The notes: generated by a model from the sequence alone, not told the origin. Counted from the first letter of the stretch, positions 32,862-43,455 are shown. The stretch: DNA of 64,000 nt from AAA164-E04 sp964342825 (GCA_964342825.1 CAYFHO010000005.1:78211-142210), one strand, 5' to 3'. Translations and numbers: made by a program.

Positions 32862-35639
32862 TCATGAACGATTCGCCAGGTCCAGGGCTTTGGTCAACGC
32901 GATGTTGATTTTTTTCTGTTCAGCCTTGGTTGTGATTTTATTACCGTCTTCGTTTTGAATATAAAAACTGTCAATGGCAGCACCCTTCTCAGTGAGAATC
33001 TTCGCATACGAAAGATCGATCTTCAATTCGGCAAATACTTTGGATACTATATAAAGCAGCCCAACTCTGTCTTCAGTTTCAATTTCGACGATGGTTCGCC
33101 TGGGCATTCGGTCGTTGTCAAAACTGACGGTTGTCGGGATGGTATCACGTTCTGCAGCTTGGTAAAGGGGTGGCGTCTGACAAGCTTTGGCAACGAGCTT
33201 GTCCAAATCTGTATTTTCATTAAGCACGTCTTTGATTATTTTGCTGAACTTATCCCTCTTGAATTTTTTTACCAGTCCACCGGATCCCGCATCAACCACC
33301 TCAAAACTGTCAATCACGATCCCATCTTTTCGAGAAAAAATGCGCGCGCTTAAGATATTCAAACCTGCCGCTGTCAGTGCTCCAGTGAATTTCGTGAATA
33401 TGGAATGGCGATCCCAGGTACAAATGTCGACCACTGAGAAACCCCGGTCGCGCTGATGCCGCCAATGAACAATTGGTTCCAACGCACGATCCTGCCTGCT
33501 CACCTGCCTCCACATGAAACGATGAGCCAAATGAACATCTTCCGCCATCTGTGAACGAGGTCGGTTTCTAAAATAACGATGAGGCATGTTATCCACATGC
33601 GCATCGATTTCGTCATCTTTGATGCTCGGTTTGACTTCCGAACGCAACCACTCCTTAACCTGGATTTTCTCGTCCTCAAGAGCCTGTTCTTCAACAGCAT
33701 TGCCAGCCAATGCACGACTGGTGCGATCATGCAGTGTCCAAAGAAGCGATTCTTTAAAACCTGTCCACAAGGCATCACTGGTTCCCATCGAATCTGCAAA
33801 CGTCAGGAGGGTAAGCATGTTGAGCCGTTCTTGATTTCCGATAACCTGAGCAAAGGTACTGATTTCGTTGATGTCCTCCAAATCATGGCGTTGCGACGTC
33901 TCAGCCATCGTCAAATGGTGTTCGACAAGGATCGCAAGCGTTTTCTTATCCTCCTCAGGAAGCTCCAAACGCTGAGCAACTCTCAATGCGATGTCGATGC
34001 CTATATCAGAATGAGAGCGTCCCTTTTTTTTGCTCGACTTGCCTGTATCATGCAACAGCAAGGCTAAATATAAAATATAGGGTGAATCAATTTCATCAAA
34101 AATCCTGGTGTAGTGTTTGTGAAAGGATTGGTCCGCATCCCAAATTTTATCCAGGTGCTCAAGACACCTCAATGTGTGTTCATCGGTGGTATACATGTGG
34201 AAGAATTCATGTTGCACCATTCCGGTAAGGTTGCCGAATTCAGGGATGTATTTTCCAAGCACGCCGACTTCATGCATCATGCGTAAAATCTGCCCAACGT
34301 TTCCCCGCTCACTAATGATTTCCAGGAAAGTTTCTCGAACATGTTTGTCCGTTTGAAAATCCTTTTTGATGATCTGCAATCCGTGCCTCATCATCTGTGC
34401 TGTTCTGGGATGAATGCGCAAACCACGTTGTTGCGCCTGCAAAAAGATACGCATCATCCGACGAGGTTGTTCCCGAAAGACTCGCCATGACGGAACTCGG
34501 ATCCATTCGTCTTCAAAAATAAAACCATCAACGGGTTTAGGTGGTTCATCAACCGGTCTTGGAAAAATTTTTTGCCAGAGTGATTTTCTTTTAGGCTTGG
34601 GGTCAAGAGCCAGACTTTCTTCCAGTTGACGCGTGAGCAAAAAGATCTGGCGCATGTGAAAGTACACCATCTGCATGAATGCCTCGATGCGTTTACTTGG
34701 AGAAGTCTCCTTGAATCCCAGACCATAAGCGATGGCGGGCTGAATACTTTTGTATAATTTGTCCTCAGCCCGGTTTTTTCGGTAGTGCATCTCATTGCGC
34801 ACTCGCTGCAGAAAGTCATAGGCCTCGGTGAGATGTCGGTATTCGGCTTGATTAATATGATTGCCTTTGAGGAGTTCTTCGAGCGATTTGACCCTGTATT
34901 TGAAATAGGCCATCCAGATGAGGTTTTGGTAATCTCGAAGTCCCCCACACCCATTCTTGATTTCAGGCTCCTGCATGAAGGGGGTGTTGCCGTACTTGGC
35001 GCGTCTGGAACGTTGATCAGCCAACCTGGCAGCGAGGTAATTGTCCTCCTGGCCTTTCACACACTTTTCGAGCATGACTTTCTGCATTTTCAAATACAGA
35101 GCACCATTTCCGGCGAGCAGCCTTGTTTCTATCAAAGATGTTTTGGTTTTGACATCTTCATTGGAGTAAAGAACACAATCAGCGATGTTTCGGGTGATGT
35201 AGCCCAGCTTGAGTTTCATATCCAGCAGCGCGGTATGAAAGGCAGCACAAAATTTTTCCATCCAGGGTTCGGCTCCACTTCTTTTGAATCCTCCCTCGCT
35301 GAGAATCATGATGTCCACATCACTTTGTGGATTCAATTCGTGACGCCCGTATCCTCCAAAAGCCACTGCTGACAATTTGGCTTCGGCTGGAATTTCTTCT
35401 GCGTACAAGGTTGAGACATCACTGAAAAGATGGGTCATGATCAGATCCATCATGTGTGACCTGGCATGCACTATCGTTATCCCACCAGTCCCTGTGCGGT
35501 GCTCAGTCCTCAACTTTAATGTCACCTTCTTGAGAAAAGACCGATAAGGAGCAATGTCCACAGCCCCATTGCGAATATTACTGTTCTTGCCGAGCTTTTC
35601 TTCGGCTAAGGCATCAATTTGCTCGTGGAGAGAATTCAT
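32862..35639 (-). CDS. glnD: [Protein-PII] uridylyltransferase / uridylyl-removing enzyme
   Basis: A 925-residue nitrogen sensor. The nucleotidyltransferase site GGYGRHELNPQSDVDIM is at about 95-111. The HD hydrolase domain has LALLLHDTGKSSKKKGRSH at about 525. Two ACT domains end the protein (TKFTGALTAAGLNILSARIF, and RVGLLYIVSKVFAELKIDLS). It modifies PII according to glutamine. No PII gene or glnA is in the window. It lies 63 bases after the fuconolactonase-like gene and 16 before lspA. Confidence 0.95.
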   Translation of the reverse strand: MNSLHEQIDALAEEKLGKNSNIRNGAVDIAPYRSFLKKVTLKLRTEHRTGTGGITIVHARSHMMDLIMTHLFSDVSTLYAEEIPAEAKLSAVAFGGYGRHELNPQSDVDIMILSEGGFKRSGAEPWMEKFCAAFHTALLDMKLKLGYITRNIADCVLYSNEDVKTKTSLIETRLLAGNGALYLKMQKVMLEKCVKGQEDNYLAARLADQRSRRAKYGNTPFMQEPEIKNGCGGLRDYQNLIWMAYFKYRVKSLEELLKGNHINQAEYRHLTEAYDFLQRVRNEMHYRKNRAEDKLYKSIQPAIAYGLGFKETSPSKRIEAFMQMVYFHMRQIFLLTRQLEESLALDPKPKRKSLWQKIFPRPVDEPPKPVDGFIFEDEWIRVPSWRVFREQPRRMMRIFLQAQQRGLRIHPRTAQMMRHGLQIIKKDFQTDKHVRETFLEIISERGNVGQILRMMHEVGVLGKYIPEFGNLTGMVQHEFFHMYTTDEHTLRCLEHLDKIWDADQSFHKHYTRIFDEIDSPYILYLALLLHDTGKSSKKKGRSHSDIGIDIALRVAQRLELPEEDKKTLAILVEHHLTMAETSQRHDLEDINEISTFAQVIGNQERLNMLTLLTFADSMGTSDALWTGFKESLLWTLHDRTSRALAGNAVEEQALEDEKIQVKEWLRSEVKPSIKDDEIDAHVDNMPHRYFRNRPRSQMAEDVHLAHRFMWRQVSRQDRALEPIVHWRHQRDRGFSVVDICTWDRHSIFTKFTGALTAAGLNILSARIFSRKDGIVIDSFEVVDAGSGGLVKKFKRDKFSKIIKDVLNENTDLDKLVAKACQTPPLYQAAERDTIPTTVSFDNDRMPRRTIVEIETEDRVGLLYIVSKVFAELKIDLSYAKILTEKGAAIDSFYIQNEDGNKITTKAEQKKINIALTKALDLANRS

Positions 35640-35702
35640 TATTTATGCGGGGCCCTTTTTATATGCGTCAAAGGTGAATTTTGAATGACCCGAAGGACCT
35701 GA

Positions 35703-36545
35703 TTATTCTGATAAAGACTGGATGTTATAAAACTGGGCCGCAGTTCGTCCGTAAATCCATTCCTGATCCTGAATCGAAAGTTGATCAATAAAGTTTTTCG
35801 CCAAATCAAAAACTTGTGAGTAATCACCAGCAAGCAGGCAAACCGGCCAATCGGAACCATACATCAGTCGATTGGGAGGAAAGATTTCCAAAATGGTTTC
35901 CAAGTAGGGCTTCATGTCTTCCTGCTTCCACTCTTTCCAGTCTGCCTCGGTAATCATACCTGAGATTTTGCAGGTCACATTTGGGAATTTTGAAATTTCA
36001 GTGATGAGGTTTTTCCATGGTTGCAAGGTTCCTTCCTTGATAGAAGGCTTGGCAATGTGATCAATCACAAAGGGTTGATCTGGAAACTTCTCAACTAAGC
36101 TGAGAGCTGCTTCCAACTGTTTGGGAAATATGAGGATATCGTAGGTAAGTTCATGGTTCTTGAGTTGGCGGATGCCATTAAGAAACTCTGGACGTAGCAT
36201 GAAAGCATCATCAGGTTCATCCTGGACGACATGTCTGACTCCTACGAATCGTGGATGACTCGCAAACTCTGTTAATTGCGCGTCAATCTGGTCAGAACAC
36301 AAATCCACCCAACCTACTACTCCAAGGATTTGACTGCATTCTTCCGCCAATTTAAGCAACCATCTTGACTCGTCCAAAGTCTGGCGTGCTTGCACGGCAA
36401 TGGAACCATCGAAATTGAATTTAATCAATTCCGGTGCCAGATCACTCGGCAAAAAACTCCGACGGAGCACACTCAATTCTTCGGTGATCCATGGATAATC
36501 TTCCGGCTGATATTCCCAGAAATGTTGATGGGCATCGATTCGCAT
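35703..36545 (-). CDS. Amidohydrolase, L-fuconolactonase-like
   Basis: About 280 residues of the amidohydrolase_2 type. MRIDAHQHFWEYQPEDYPWI holds the HxH metal motif, GVRHVVQDEPDDAFM the family's typical stretch, FVIDHIAKP a metal or catalytic His, and LMYGSDWPVC the late Asp. This set is characteristic of fuconolactonase-type and related sugar-lactone hydrolases. The start is placed at the ATG at 36545, because the conserved N-terminus begins there. It could serve fucose or rhamnose breakdown together with the FAH gene at 50052. Confidence 0.82.
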   Translation of the reverse strand: MRIDAHQHFWEYQPEDYPWITEELSVLRRSFLPSDLAPELIKFNFDGSIAVQARQTLDESRWLLKLAEECSQILGVVGWVDLCSDQIDAQLTEFASHPRFVGVRHVVQDEPDDAFMLRPEFLNGIRQLKNHELTYDILIFPKQLEAALSLVEKFPDQPFVIDHIAKPSIKEGTLQPWKNLITEISKFPNVTCKISGMITEADWKEWKQEDMKPYLETILEIFPPNRLMYGSDWPVCLLAGDYSQVFDLAKNFIDQLSIQDQEWIYGRTAAQFYNIQSLSE

Positions 36546-36586
36546 GCAGTCATTATGTGAAATCCTTGTGCTTGGTGTCAAAGACT

Positions 36587-38845
36587 TCAGTCCTGTATGC
36601 GTTGGATAGCCTTGTTGGCTTCATCTCTGACAAAGCGATATCGATCTCTGCGAGCTTCTTTCAGTTTAGGTAGAGCGGAAGCTGCATCCTTGCCTAAGCG
36701 ACCCAATGCGCGACATCCAAAATGCCGCACCCCAGGATCTTCATGTTCGAGTGATTCAATGTAATCTCCAATAAACTCGATTTTGGACGGCATGAAACGA
36801 AGGGCTCCCAAAGCCAAGTCCTGATCCTCCGCATAATCCAGCCGGGCAATCAAGTTGGGAATGGCAGCAGCGGCATCCTCACGCATCGATCCCATGGCTT
36901 TGAGGCTGGAGTGACGTATCATCGTGGACTCATCTTCAACAGCCTTGATCATGACCGGAAGCAAGGATTCCTTGTTTTCCTCGACAATGATGTAACCAGC
37001 GAAGGCGGCCTGGCGAATGTCGTCATTGGAATTCTGCAAGTTGGCCTCAAACAAGGAAAGATACGGTGCGGCCGATTCCCCCATCCTTCCCAAGGCTTTT
37101 AAAACATTGAGGAGAACATCTTGCCCTCCATTTCGTGCCAACCAGTCCATTTGACGAATCGCTAAATTAGGAGCTTTTCCAATCGAACCAAGCGTCTGTA
37201 TCGCAGCAAGTCTTACTTCACTTTCAGGATCAGCCAATAGCATTGCAACGGCTTCTGAGAGGTCATCTGCCTGATTCCCTGTGCTGGCGATGGCGAGCAA
37301 GGCACTTTCTCTCATACCCGGGTCAGGATCACTCAAAAGGTCATCCAACTTATCGAGTTGATCTGCCGCAGCTTCAGGTGATTTCCTGAGGGAAGAGACG
37401 GCAGATTGTCTGACTTGCAAGCTTTGGTCGTTCAGGAGTGGTTCCACAAGAGGCGAAAGTTTGGAGGGTTTAATACCGACAGAAGTCAGAGCCTGAACCG
37501 CCGCGGACCTGATGTTCGGAGATTCATGACGGGTCATTCGAACAATACTTTCCTCAGCTTCGATGGCAGCAGACCCCATTTTGGCAAAGGCATCCATCAC
37601 TGCCAAAATCTGCTGGGTATTATTTTGATCGAGTGATTCCTCGAGATTTGCAACGCCAATCATCCCATATTTGGAAAGCAAATCTGCCGTCCAATGTTCA
37701 CTCGAGTAGGAATCCAACTTTTCTATATGATTTAGCAAAACCGGAATACCTTTCAGTCCAATTGCCACATAAGCATCTTTGAAGACTTGGGCATGATCCG
37801 ATTCGGTAGAGTGTTGTTCGATCAAATTGAGAATGTTTTCGAGAGCGGGAGCCGCATCGGGACCAATATGCCCCAACAAATCAGCTGCACGGGACTGGAG
37901 TTGGGGGTTTTTGGAATCCAGGAATTGGATGAGCATTGGTACCGATTGCTGGGATGGAAGTGATAGGATGGCGTTTGCAATGGATTGTTGAATCTCAGGA
38001 TCTTCATGCGGGAAACGACTCTTTAGAAAAGCGAAAAATGATTCAGGGTGAGCCCCAATTTTGGCCAGAGCATCAACCCCTACTGCGAGAAGGTGGTTAT
38101 TTCCCTCAGACTGGACTTGTTTCAACAAATTGGGAGCCGTATCCTGAGCGCGTGCCCCAGCTCTTCCCAATGCGGTGTAAACCGCTTCTCTCGTGCTTTC
38201 AGATTCGTGATGGATATTTTTGACGAGAAGCTGCAAGGCTGGTTCGGGCAGTGCACTCAAACTTTCCGACGCTATTTCTCGAACATCCTGGTCGCGATCT
38301 TCCAACAAACTGATCAATACCGGAGCTGTTTCGGCAGCAGCCTCGGGAATCCATTCCATGGCTTTAGCCGCCCCCGCACGCACACTTGATCTCTGATTTT
38401 CGCAAGCTTTGATGAGAGGTTGCACAGCCGCTTCACCAATTTGCCCCAATGCATAAGCACTGCGATACCACTTGGCATTGACACTGGTTCGCCTCATTTC
38501 GCGCAGATCGTTGATTAATTCAGGAATGGCCGGTGCGGCATCCGGGCCCAGCCTGGCGAGTGCTGTCACAGAATGAAACCAGACCTGGTCTTGTGAATCT
38601 CCTAAAGCTTTGATCAGCGCAGGAACCGCTTCAACCACTTCAACGGAATCTCCGGCAAGTTCACTCAGATACATGGCGGCATCTCTTCGGATGCGATTGT
38701 CTTCGTGATTCAAATCCTGAATCAGTTTCTGAACATCAGTTTCTTGAGCATTGGCAGCAGGAACAGATATGCACCAGGCCAGACTCAGGAGGAGAATCAT
38801 CGGCAATGAATTTTGGATGACAGCAAATGTCTTATTGATCTTCAT
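36587..38845 (-). CDS. Exported HEAT-repeat protein
   Basis: A 752-residue protein with a signal peptide (hydrophobic SLPMILLLSLAWCISV, cleavage near ANAQ) and then only HEAT-type helical repeats, roughly 18 of them, for example VPALIKALGDSQDQVWFHSV, and ESTMIRHSSLKAMGSMREDA. Such solenoids bind other proteins; no enzyme domain is seen. It is 41 bases upstream of the fuconolactonase-like gene on the same strand, so it may head that operon. Repeat-rich exported proteins of this type are frequent in PVC bacteria. Confidence 0.85.
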   Translation of the reverse strand: MKINKTFAVIQNSLPMILLLSLAWCISVPAANAQETDVQKLIQDLNHEDNRIRRDAAMYLSELAGDSVEVVEAVPALIKALGDSQDQVWFHSVTALARLGPDAAPAIPELINDLREMRRTSVNAKWYRSAYALGQIGEAAVQPLIKACENQRSSVRAGAAKAMEWIPEAAAETAPVLISLLEDRDQDVREIASESLSALPEPALQLLVKNIHHESESTREAVYTALGRAGARAQDTAPNLLKQVQSEGNNHLLAVGVDALAKIGAHPESFFAFLKSRFPHEDPEIQQSIANAILSLPSQQSVPMLIQFLDSKNPQLQSRAADLLGHIGPDAAPALENILNLIEQHSTESDHAQVFKDAYVAIGLKGIPVLLNHIEKLDSYSSEHWTADLLSKYGMIGVANLEESLDQNNTQQILAVMDAFAKMGSAAIEAEESIVRMTRHESPNIRSAAVQALTSVGIKPSKLSPLVEPLLNDQSLQVRQSAVSSLRKSPEAAADQLDKLDDLLSDPDPGMRESALLAIASTGNQADDLSEAVAMLLADPESEVRLAAIQTLGSIGKAPNLAIRQMDWLARNGGQDVLLNVLKALGRMGESAAPYLSLFEANLQNSNDDIRQAAFAGYIIVEENKESLLPVMIKAVEDESTMIRHSSLKAMGSMREDAAAAIPNLIARLDYAEDQDLALGALRFMPSKIEFIGDYIESLEHEDPGVRHFGCRALGRLGKDAASALPKLKEARRDRYRFVRDEANKAIQRIQD

Positions 38846-38903
38846 GTGGATTTGATATTCGACGAAATGATTTCAGTCTCATTCAACCAAGGACTCATTG
38901 TTG

Positions 38904-38946
38904 AAACAAAAAGGCGGCTCCATTCCGTTCTGAATGGTAACCGCCT
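38904..38946 (-). terminator. Rho-independent terminator after the DUF1552 gene
   Basis: On the minus strand AGGCGG-TTA-CCATTC pairs with GAATGG-AG-CCGCCT with a short internal bulge and a six-base loop, followed by TTTTTGTTT. It lies 43 bases after the end of the DUF1552 gene and before the HEAT gene. Confidence 0.8.
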
Positions 38947-38988
38947 GTGAAAGCCAGAAGCAGGTTCAGAGTCAGCGACAAAAATTGC

Positions 38989-40347
38989 TTAACCATTCAA
39001 GCCACGGAGTGTTCCGGTGCTGTCGCCAAATCGTTCCGCATCGACGCCCATCCCCTGAATCATGGAAAGCAGCAGATTCGCCATCGGAGTTTCAAATTCA
39101 AAACTGAGATGCCTTCCCGTCTTGATGAGGCCATTGCCTTTTCCTGCGACCATGATGGGCAGATTTTCATTGTTGTGACGGTTGCCATCGCTGATACCAG
39201 CTCCGTAAACAATCATGCTATGATCCAGCAAAGTTCCATCCCCTTCTGGAATGGATTTCATTTTTTGGATCATGTAGGCAGCCTGGCGTGCATGGAATTC
39301 GTTGATCTCACTGATTTTGGCCAATTTGACCGGGTCGTTCTGATGATGAGAAAGTGAGTGATGGCCTTCATTGACTCCGATGTGACGGTAACTTCGATTA
39401 CTGCCTTCATTGGCAAGCATGAAGGTTGCCACACGGGTGACGTCCGCCTGGAAAGAGAGAACCATGAGATCTCCCAGGAGTTTGATGTGTTCTTCGTAAG
39501 ATGAAGGGATGCCTTCAGGAGCTTCAAACTCGGTTAGATAATCTGGGCGCTCCAATTTATCACGATCAGCACGTTCGATGCGTTGTTCGATCTCACGAAC
39601 GGCGGTCAAATACTCGTTCAGCTTTTGCTTGTCCTTGTAACTGGCTTTTTTCTCCAAGCGATGTGCGTCGTCTAAAACAAAATCAAGAATGCTCTTTCTG
39701 AACAATTTCCGCCTGGCCTGAGATTCGGATTCTTCTGAGGCAATTTGATTTCCAAACAAACGCTCAAAAACGAGCTTCGGATTGACCTCTTTGGTCATGG
39801 GGGTTGAGGCATCCCGCCAGGAAATGTTGTTGGAATAAGCACAACTGTAACCGGAGTCACATTTTCCAGATTGCCTACCCGATTCGGCCCCAAGTTCCAA
39901 TGAAGCAAACCTGGTTTGATGCCCTATGGATTTGGCGATGACCTGATCTACGGACACTCCCGCCCTGATTTCCGATCCTTCACTCTTGAGCGGTTGAACA
40001 CCTGTCAAGAAAACGCCTGCCGATCGTGCATGGTCACCGGGGCCATCACCATTGGCGCGTCCTTTGTCGTGAGTCAGGCCACTGAGGATCAGCAGGTCCC
40101 GCTTCACGGGTTCAAATGAACTCAAGATCTTGGGTAAATCAAAGTGAGATCCCGTTGCGCTGGGTGTCCAGTCAGGCATGTGCATGCCATTTGGAACGAA
40201 CATAAATGCCATGCGAAGCGGATGCTCGGAGCCTGCGCTTGCCGCCAGTGACTTTAGCGGTGAAACCGATTCAAGGGTTGGCAAGGCAAGGGCGGTGCCC
40301 AGACCTCTGAGAAAATTTCTTCGTGTCAAAGATTGCATGTTTTTCAT
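38989..40347 (-). CDS. DUF1552 Tat-exported protein
   Basis: A 452-residue protein. A Tat signal (TRRNFLRGLGTALALPTLE) is followed by LRMAFMFVPNGMHMPDWTP, LLILSGLTHDKGRANGDG, GPGDHARSAGVFLTG and LLDHSMIVYGAGISDGNRHN, which define DUF1552. The fold is like alkaline phosphatase/sulfatase relatives in appearance but no reaction is known. It is coupled by a four-base overlap (ATGA) to the DUF1592-type protein upstream, the usual partner in PVC bacteria. A terminator follows. Confidence 0.9.
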   Translation of the reverse strand: MKNMQSLTRRNFLRGLGTALALPTLESVSPLKSLAASAGSEHPLRMAFMFVPNGMHMPDWTPSATGSHFDLPKILSSFEPVKRDLLILSGLTHDKGRANGDGPGDHARSAGVFLTGVQPLKSEGSEIRAGVSVDQVIAKSIGHQTRFASLELGAESGRQSGKCDSGYSCAYSNNISWRDASTPMTKEVNPKLVFERLFGNQIASEESESQARRKLFRKSILDFVLDDAHRLEKKASYKDKQKLNEYLTAVREIEQRIERADRDKLERPDYLTEFEAPEGIPSSYEEHIKLLGDLMVLSFQADVTRVATFMLANEGSNRSYRHIGVNEGHHSLSHHQNDPVKLAKISEINEFHARQAAYMIQKMKSIPEGDGTLLDHSMIVYGAGISDGNRHNNENLPIMVAGKGNGLIKTGRHLSFEFETPMANLLLSMIQGMGVDAERFGDSTGTLRGLNG

Positions 40348-42695
40348 AGTTCGTTGCCTTCCAGATTTCTCATTTGAAACGGTTTGCTCAGCACGACGGC
40401 TTTCACCAACGACTGAAACTTGAGGTGGTTTTCCTTCACTTCCTCAAAAATCGCTTCGGTGGTGCACTGATCATAATATTCTAAACCTCTCCCCAATGCA
40501 AAGGTCAACATTTTCTCGATGACCGAATGCACAAATGTATCCCTGTTCTTAAGTTCTGCAATGAGGTCTTTCGGGCCTTTGAATTCGGTGCCGTCCGGAA
40601 GTTTTCCAGCGGGATCAATGGGAAATCCTGAATCCAGATCTCGCCATTCACCGACAGCATTAAAATTCTCGAAAGCAAACCCAATGGGATCCATTTTCTC
40701 GTGACAGGTGGCACAATCCGGTTTCATGCGATGCTGCTCCATGCGCTCACGCAAGGAACCGGACAAAGCAGCCTCCTTGCTCTCTTCCAGCATGGGAGCA
40801 TCAGGTGGCGGTGGTGGAGGTGGCGTTCCGAGTATTTGCTCCAATATCCATTTTCCACGCAGAACTGGTGAGGTTCGAGTTGGATTGGAAGTCAATGTCA
40901 ACACACTTCCCTGAGTCAACACTCCGCCCCGCTGACTGGCGGCATCCAGAGAAACTCGCTGAAATTCGTCTCCTTCCACTCCATCCATGCCATAATGACG
41001 GGCAAGGGTTTTGTTGAGATAAGTGAAGTCAGCATCAAGAAAATCTGTGAGACTGCGATTGGTCCGCATGATTTCAGCAAAAAACAATTCGCTTTCCCGA
41101 CGCATGGCCTCTCTCAAGTCAGGGGTAAAGGATGGGTATTGAACCGGATCCGGGGTCACCGTGTCCAAACTCCTGAACTGCAGCCATTGGCCTGCAAAAT
41201 TCGTCACCAAAGCATCAGACTTTGGATCCTGAATCATTCTTTCAACCTGATAATTCAAGACCTCGGGATCATGTAAACGTCCTTCATCCGCCAGGCTCAA
41301 AAGCTCATCATCCGGCATACTACTCCATAAAAAGTAGGACAACCTCGAGGCCAACTCATAATCGTTCAATGCTCGAGTGCCTTCACCTTCCTTGTTCACA
41401 GGATCAAGTTCCCAACGAAACAAGAAATAGGGAGAGGTCAGCACCGCCTGAACGGCTACCTGAATGGATTCCTCAAAACTCGCTCGTTGATCAAGGGCGT
41501 ATTGAACGAGTCCGGTCAGCCGATCCAACTCTGATTCGGTGGGGGGGCGTCGATAAGCCTTTTTGACAAAGGGTAATAAAATTTCCCTCGCATATTGTAG
41601 TTCTGAGCCAGGTTCGGGTTCTCCGGGTATGATTCGGGTGTGGGTGTGTGGCAATGGAGGTCTCTTTACATTCAGTGGTCCTTCAACCCTGACAAAATCC
41701 ACGAATAGATTCCTGTCTCCATTGAGCTCAGCAACGGGATGATCCTGAACGTTGTAATTGTTGAGATACGCTAGCTTCAGCTCGAGGGATCCCTTGGGTA
41801 AATTTGATTGAAGGGAGTAGAGTTTAGGGCGGTCAATGAAGGCATCCACGTCGATCACATGCTTTTCGCCATCCCCCAATTGAATTTCTAGCTTGGCATG
41901 ATCGGGTCCTGCTTGTTGACCATAGGCACGAACAGATATCTTGTAGTCTCCAGATTGACTGATATTTATTTTTTGAGAAGCAGAACCTTCCCTGTAAAAT
42001 CCCATCACCGGACCTTCAGCACGGATAATATCATCCTGCTTGGTGCTGAACTTCTCCGCCTGATATTGTGATGATGGCGGCCAGGCCGGCAATTCAGACA
42101 AGATAGCATTGGTGACCACGGATTCTGCCGCGTTGAGGTATTTTTCCATCAGGATCGGCGACAGGGAAAGGACATCACCGATGTTGTCAAAACCATAGCC
42201 GACTTCATCCAGAGGAAAATCCTCGGATGGGCGGAAATCAACCCCCATGAGGTCTCGAATGGTGTTGTCATACTCAGCCCGATTGAGACGCCGAATCGTC
42301 ACTCGCCCCGGATTGGAGATTGCGTCACAGTCAAAACGATCCAGTTCTTTCTCGATCAAATCAATAATGCGCTCTCGATCCTCCATGGAGGGTTGCTCAC
42401 TCTTGGAAGGAGGCATTTCATCTTCCAGGATCATGTCGCGAGTCAGTTCCCAGAGGTCACGATCCTTAAATATTTCGGTGTTGGCAGGAAGTTTTTCAAA
42501 GTCTACATCCGCCTTCTGCTTTTCATCGCCGTGGCATTCGTAGCAATATTGCTTCAGGAAGGGGACCAGTTCCTTTTGAAAAACGGATGGTTGAGCCCCG
42601 GTAGACTGCTCTGCCCAGAGCTCAGAGGGAAGAATCCCGCCAAACATCAACGCGATCACCAAATAGGTGCTGATCCTAAATTTTGTCTTAACCAT
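40344..42695 (-). CDS. Exported PSCyt1/DUF1587/DUF1592/DUF1588/DUF1585 protein
   Basis: About 783 residues. Signal peptide near LVIALMFGGILPSELWA. Domains in order: cytochrome-like CYECHGDEK (Cys51), DUF1587 (RRLNRAEYDNTIRDLMGVD), a CBM-like beta domain (ISVRAYGQQAGPDHAKLEI), DUF1595, DUF1592 (LASRLSYFLWSSMPDDELL), DUF1588 (RGGVLTQGSVLTLTSNPT with a proline run), and DUF1585 (CATCHEKMDPIGFAFENF). Such giants are a mark of PVC bacteria and are thought to take part in polymer breakdown outside the cytoplasm. The ATG at 42695 is preferred to a GTG at 42728. Confidence 0.9.
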   Translation of the reverse strand: MVKTKFRISTYLVIALMFGGILPSELWAEQSTGAQPSVFQKELVPFLKQYCYECHGDEKQKADVDFEKLPANTEIFKDRDLWELTRDMILEDEMPPSKSEQPSMEDRERIIDLIEKELDRFDCDAISNPGRVTIRRLNRAEYDNTIRDLMGVDFRPSEDFPLDEVGYGFDNIGDVLSLSPILMEKYLNAAESVVTNAILSELPAWPPSSQYQAEKFSTKQDDIIRAEGPVMGFYREGSASQKINISQSGDYKISVRAYGQQAGPDHAKLEIQLGDGEKHVIDVDAFIDRPKLYSLQSNLPKGSLELKLAYLNNYNVQDHPVAELNGDRNLFVDFVRVEGPLNVKRPPLPHTHTRIIPGEPEPGSELQYAREILLPFVKKAYRRPPTESELDRLTGLVQYALDQRASFEESIQVAVQAVLTSPYFLFRWELDPVNKEGEGTRALNDYELASRLSYFLWSSMPDDELLSLADEGRLHDPEVLNYQVERMIQDPKSDALVTNFAGQWLQFRSLDTVTPDPVQYPSFTPDLREAMRRESELFFAEIMRTNRSLTDFLDADFTYLNKTLARHYGMDGVEGDEFQRVSLDAASQRGGVLTQGSVLTLTSNPTRTSPVLRGKWILEQILGTPPPPPPPDAPMLEESKEAALSGSLRERMEQHRMKPDCATCHEKMDPIGFAFENFNAVGEWRDLDSGFPIDPAGKLPDGTEFKGPKDLIAELKNRDTFVHSVIEKMLTFALGRGLEYYDQCTTEAIFEEVKENHLKFQSLVKAVVLSKPFQMRNLEGNEL

Positions 42696-42909
42696 GAAAT
42701 TCTTTTGATAGTGGTACTCAAAGTGCACTCATCACACAAATAATACCTTAATCGACAAGTTTGGATTGGCAAGCCAACGAATTTATTCAGTTTTAGAGCA
42801 AAAAACAACGATTTGCCATTCTTGGGACTCAAGGTTGAGGTCACGATTACATTGCGCCCAGCTTTGAGTCTGGTATAAGCCTTTTGCCTGATAGTTGGTT
42901 TAGATCTGT

Positions 42910-43455
42910 ATGAAATTCATCTTTAGTCATTTAATGACCGTCCTTTTGTTGTCTACCACAGCGAATGCCGGCCCACTACTTCCCTTGTCTGTTGAAGAGC
43001 TGACAAAGGCTGCCGACGTGGTGGTTCATGGAAAGGTACTCTCAAAAAAAGTACAGAAAGACACGTCGGGTCGTATCTACACGACTGTCAAAATTCAGGT
43101 TCACGACCTTTGGAAAGGCCAGGTGGAAAGTGAAGTTTTTGAAGTTGTTCATGGGGGCGGTATCTTGGGAAACAGAAAAGTGGCTGCCCCTTATCAGGTT
43201 CGATATGACATCCATGAAGAAGCGGTGGTCTTTTGCCGCCTGAACCATGAGGGCAAAGGAGTGACCATTGGTTTGCTGCAAGGAAAGTTTCAAGTGCAGG
43301 AAGCAGGCAAGTCCAAAACACGTTACGTGAGAAACCTCTTCCATGGAGGCCCACCTCCCGAGCCTGTAGGCCTCAAACCTCGTATCCGAATGCCTCACCA
43401 ACTCCCTTTAACGATCCAGTCCTTAAAAGAACAAGTAACCGGAGGTGAGAAATGA
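42910..43455 (+). CDS. Exported partner protein of the matrixin
   Basis: A 181-residue protein with a signal peptide (MTVLLLSTTANA). It reads LTKAADVVVHGKVLSKKVQK, RIYTTVKIQVHDLWKG, and YDIHEEAVVFCRLN with VTIGLLQGKFQVQE. I know similar short exported proteins next to matrixin-type proteases in PVC bacteria, but the family has no function I can name. The end overlaps the protease start by four bases, which ties the two in translation. It could be a chaperone or inhibitor of the protease; this is a guess. Confidence 0.75.
   Translation: MKFIFSHLMTVLLLSTTANAGPLLPLSVEELTKAADVVVHGKVLSKKVQKDTSGRIYTTVKIQVHDLWKGQVESEVFEVVHGGGILGNRKVAAPYQVRYDIHEEAVVFCRLNHEGKGVTIGLLQGKFQVQEAGKSKTRYVRNLFHGGPPPEPVGLKPRIRMPHQLPLTIQSLKEQVTGGEK

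Noticed and set aside
36587..38845. Phycobilin lyase (HEAT-like) enzyme
   Set aside because: It has an export signal and only generic HEAT repeats, with no pigment genes nearby.
42247..42743. Plus-strand frames opposite the start of the DUF1592-type gene
   Set aside because: Ser/Arg-rich antisense shadows without a ribosome-binding site or family.
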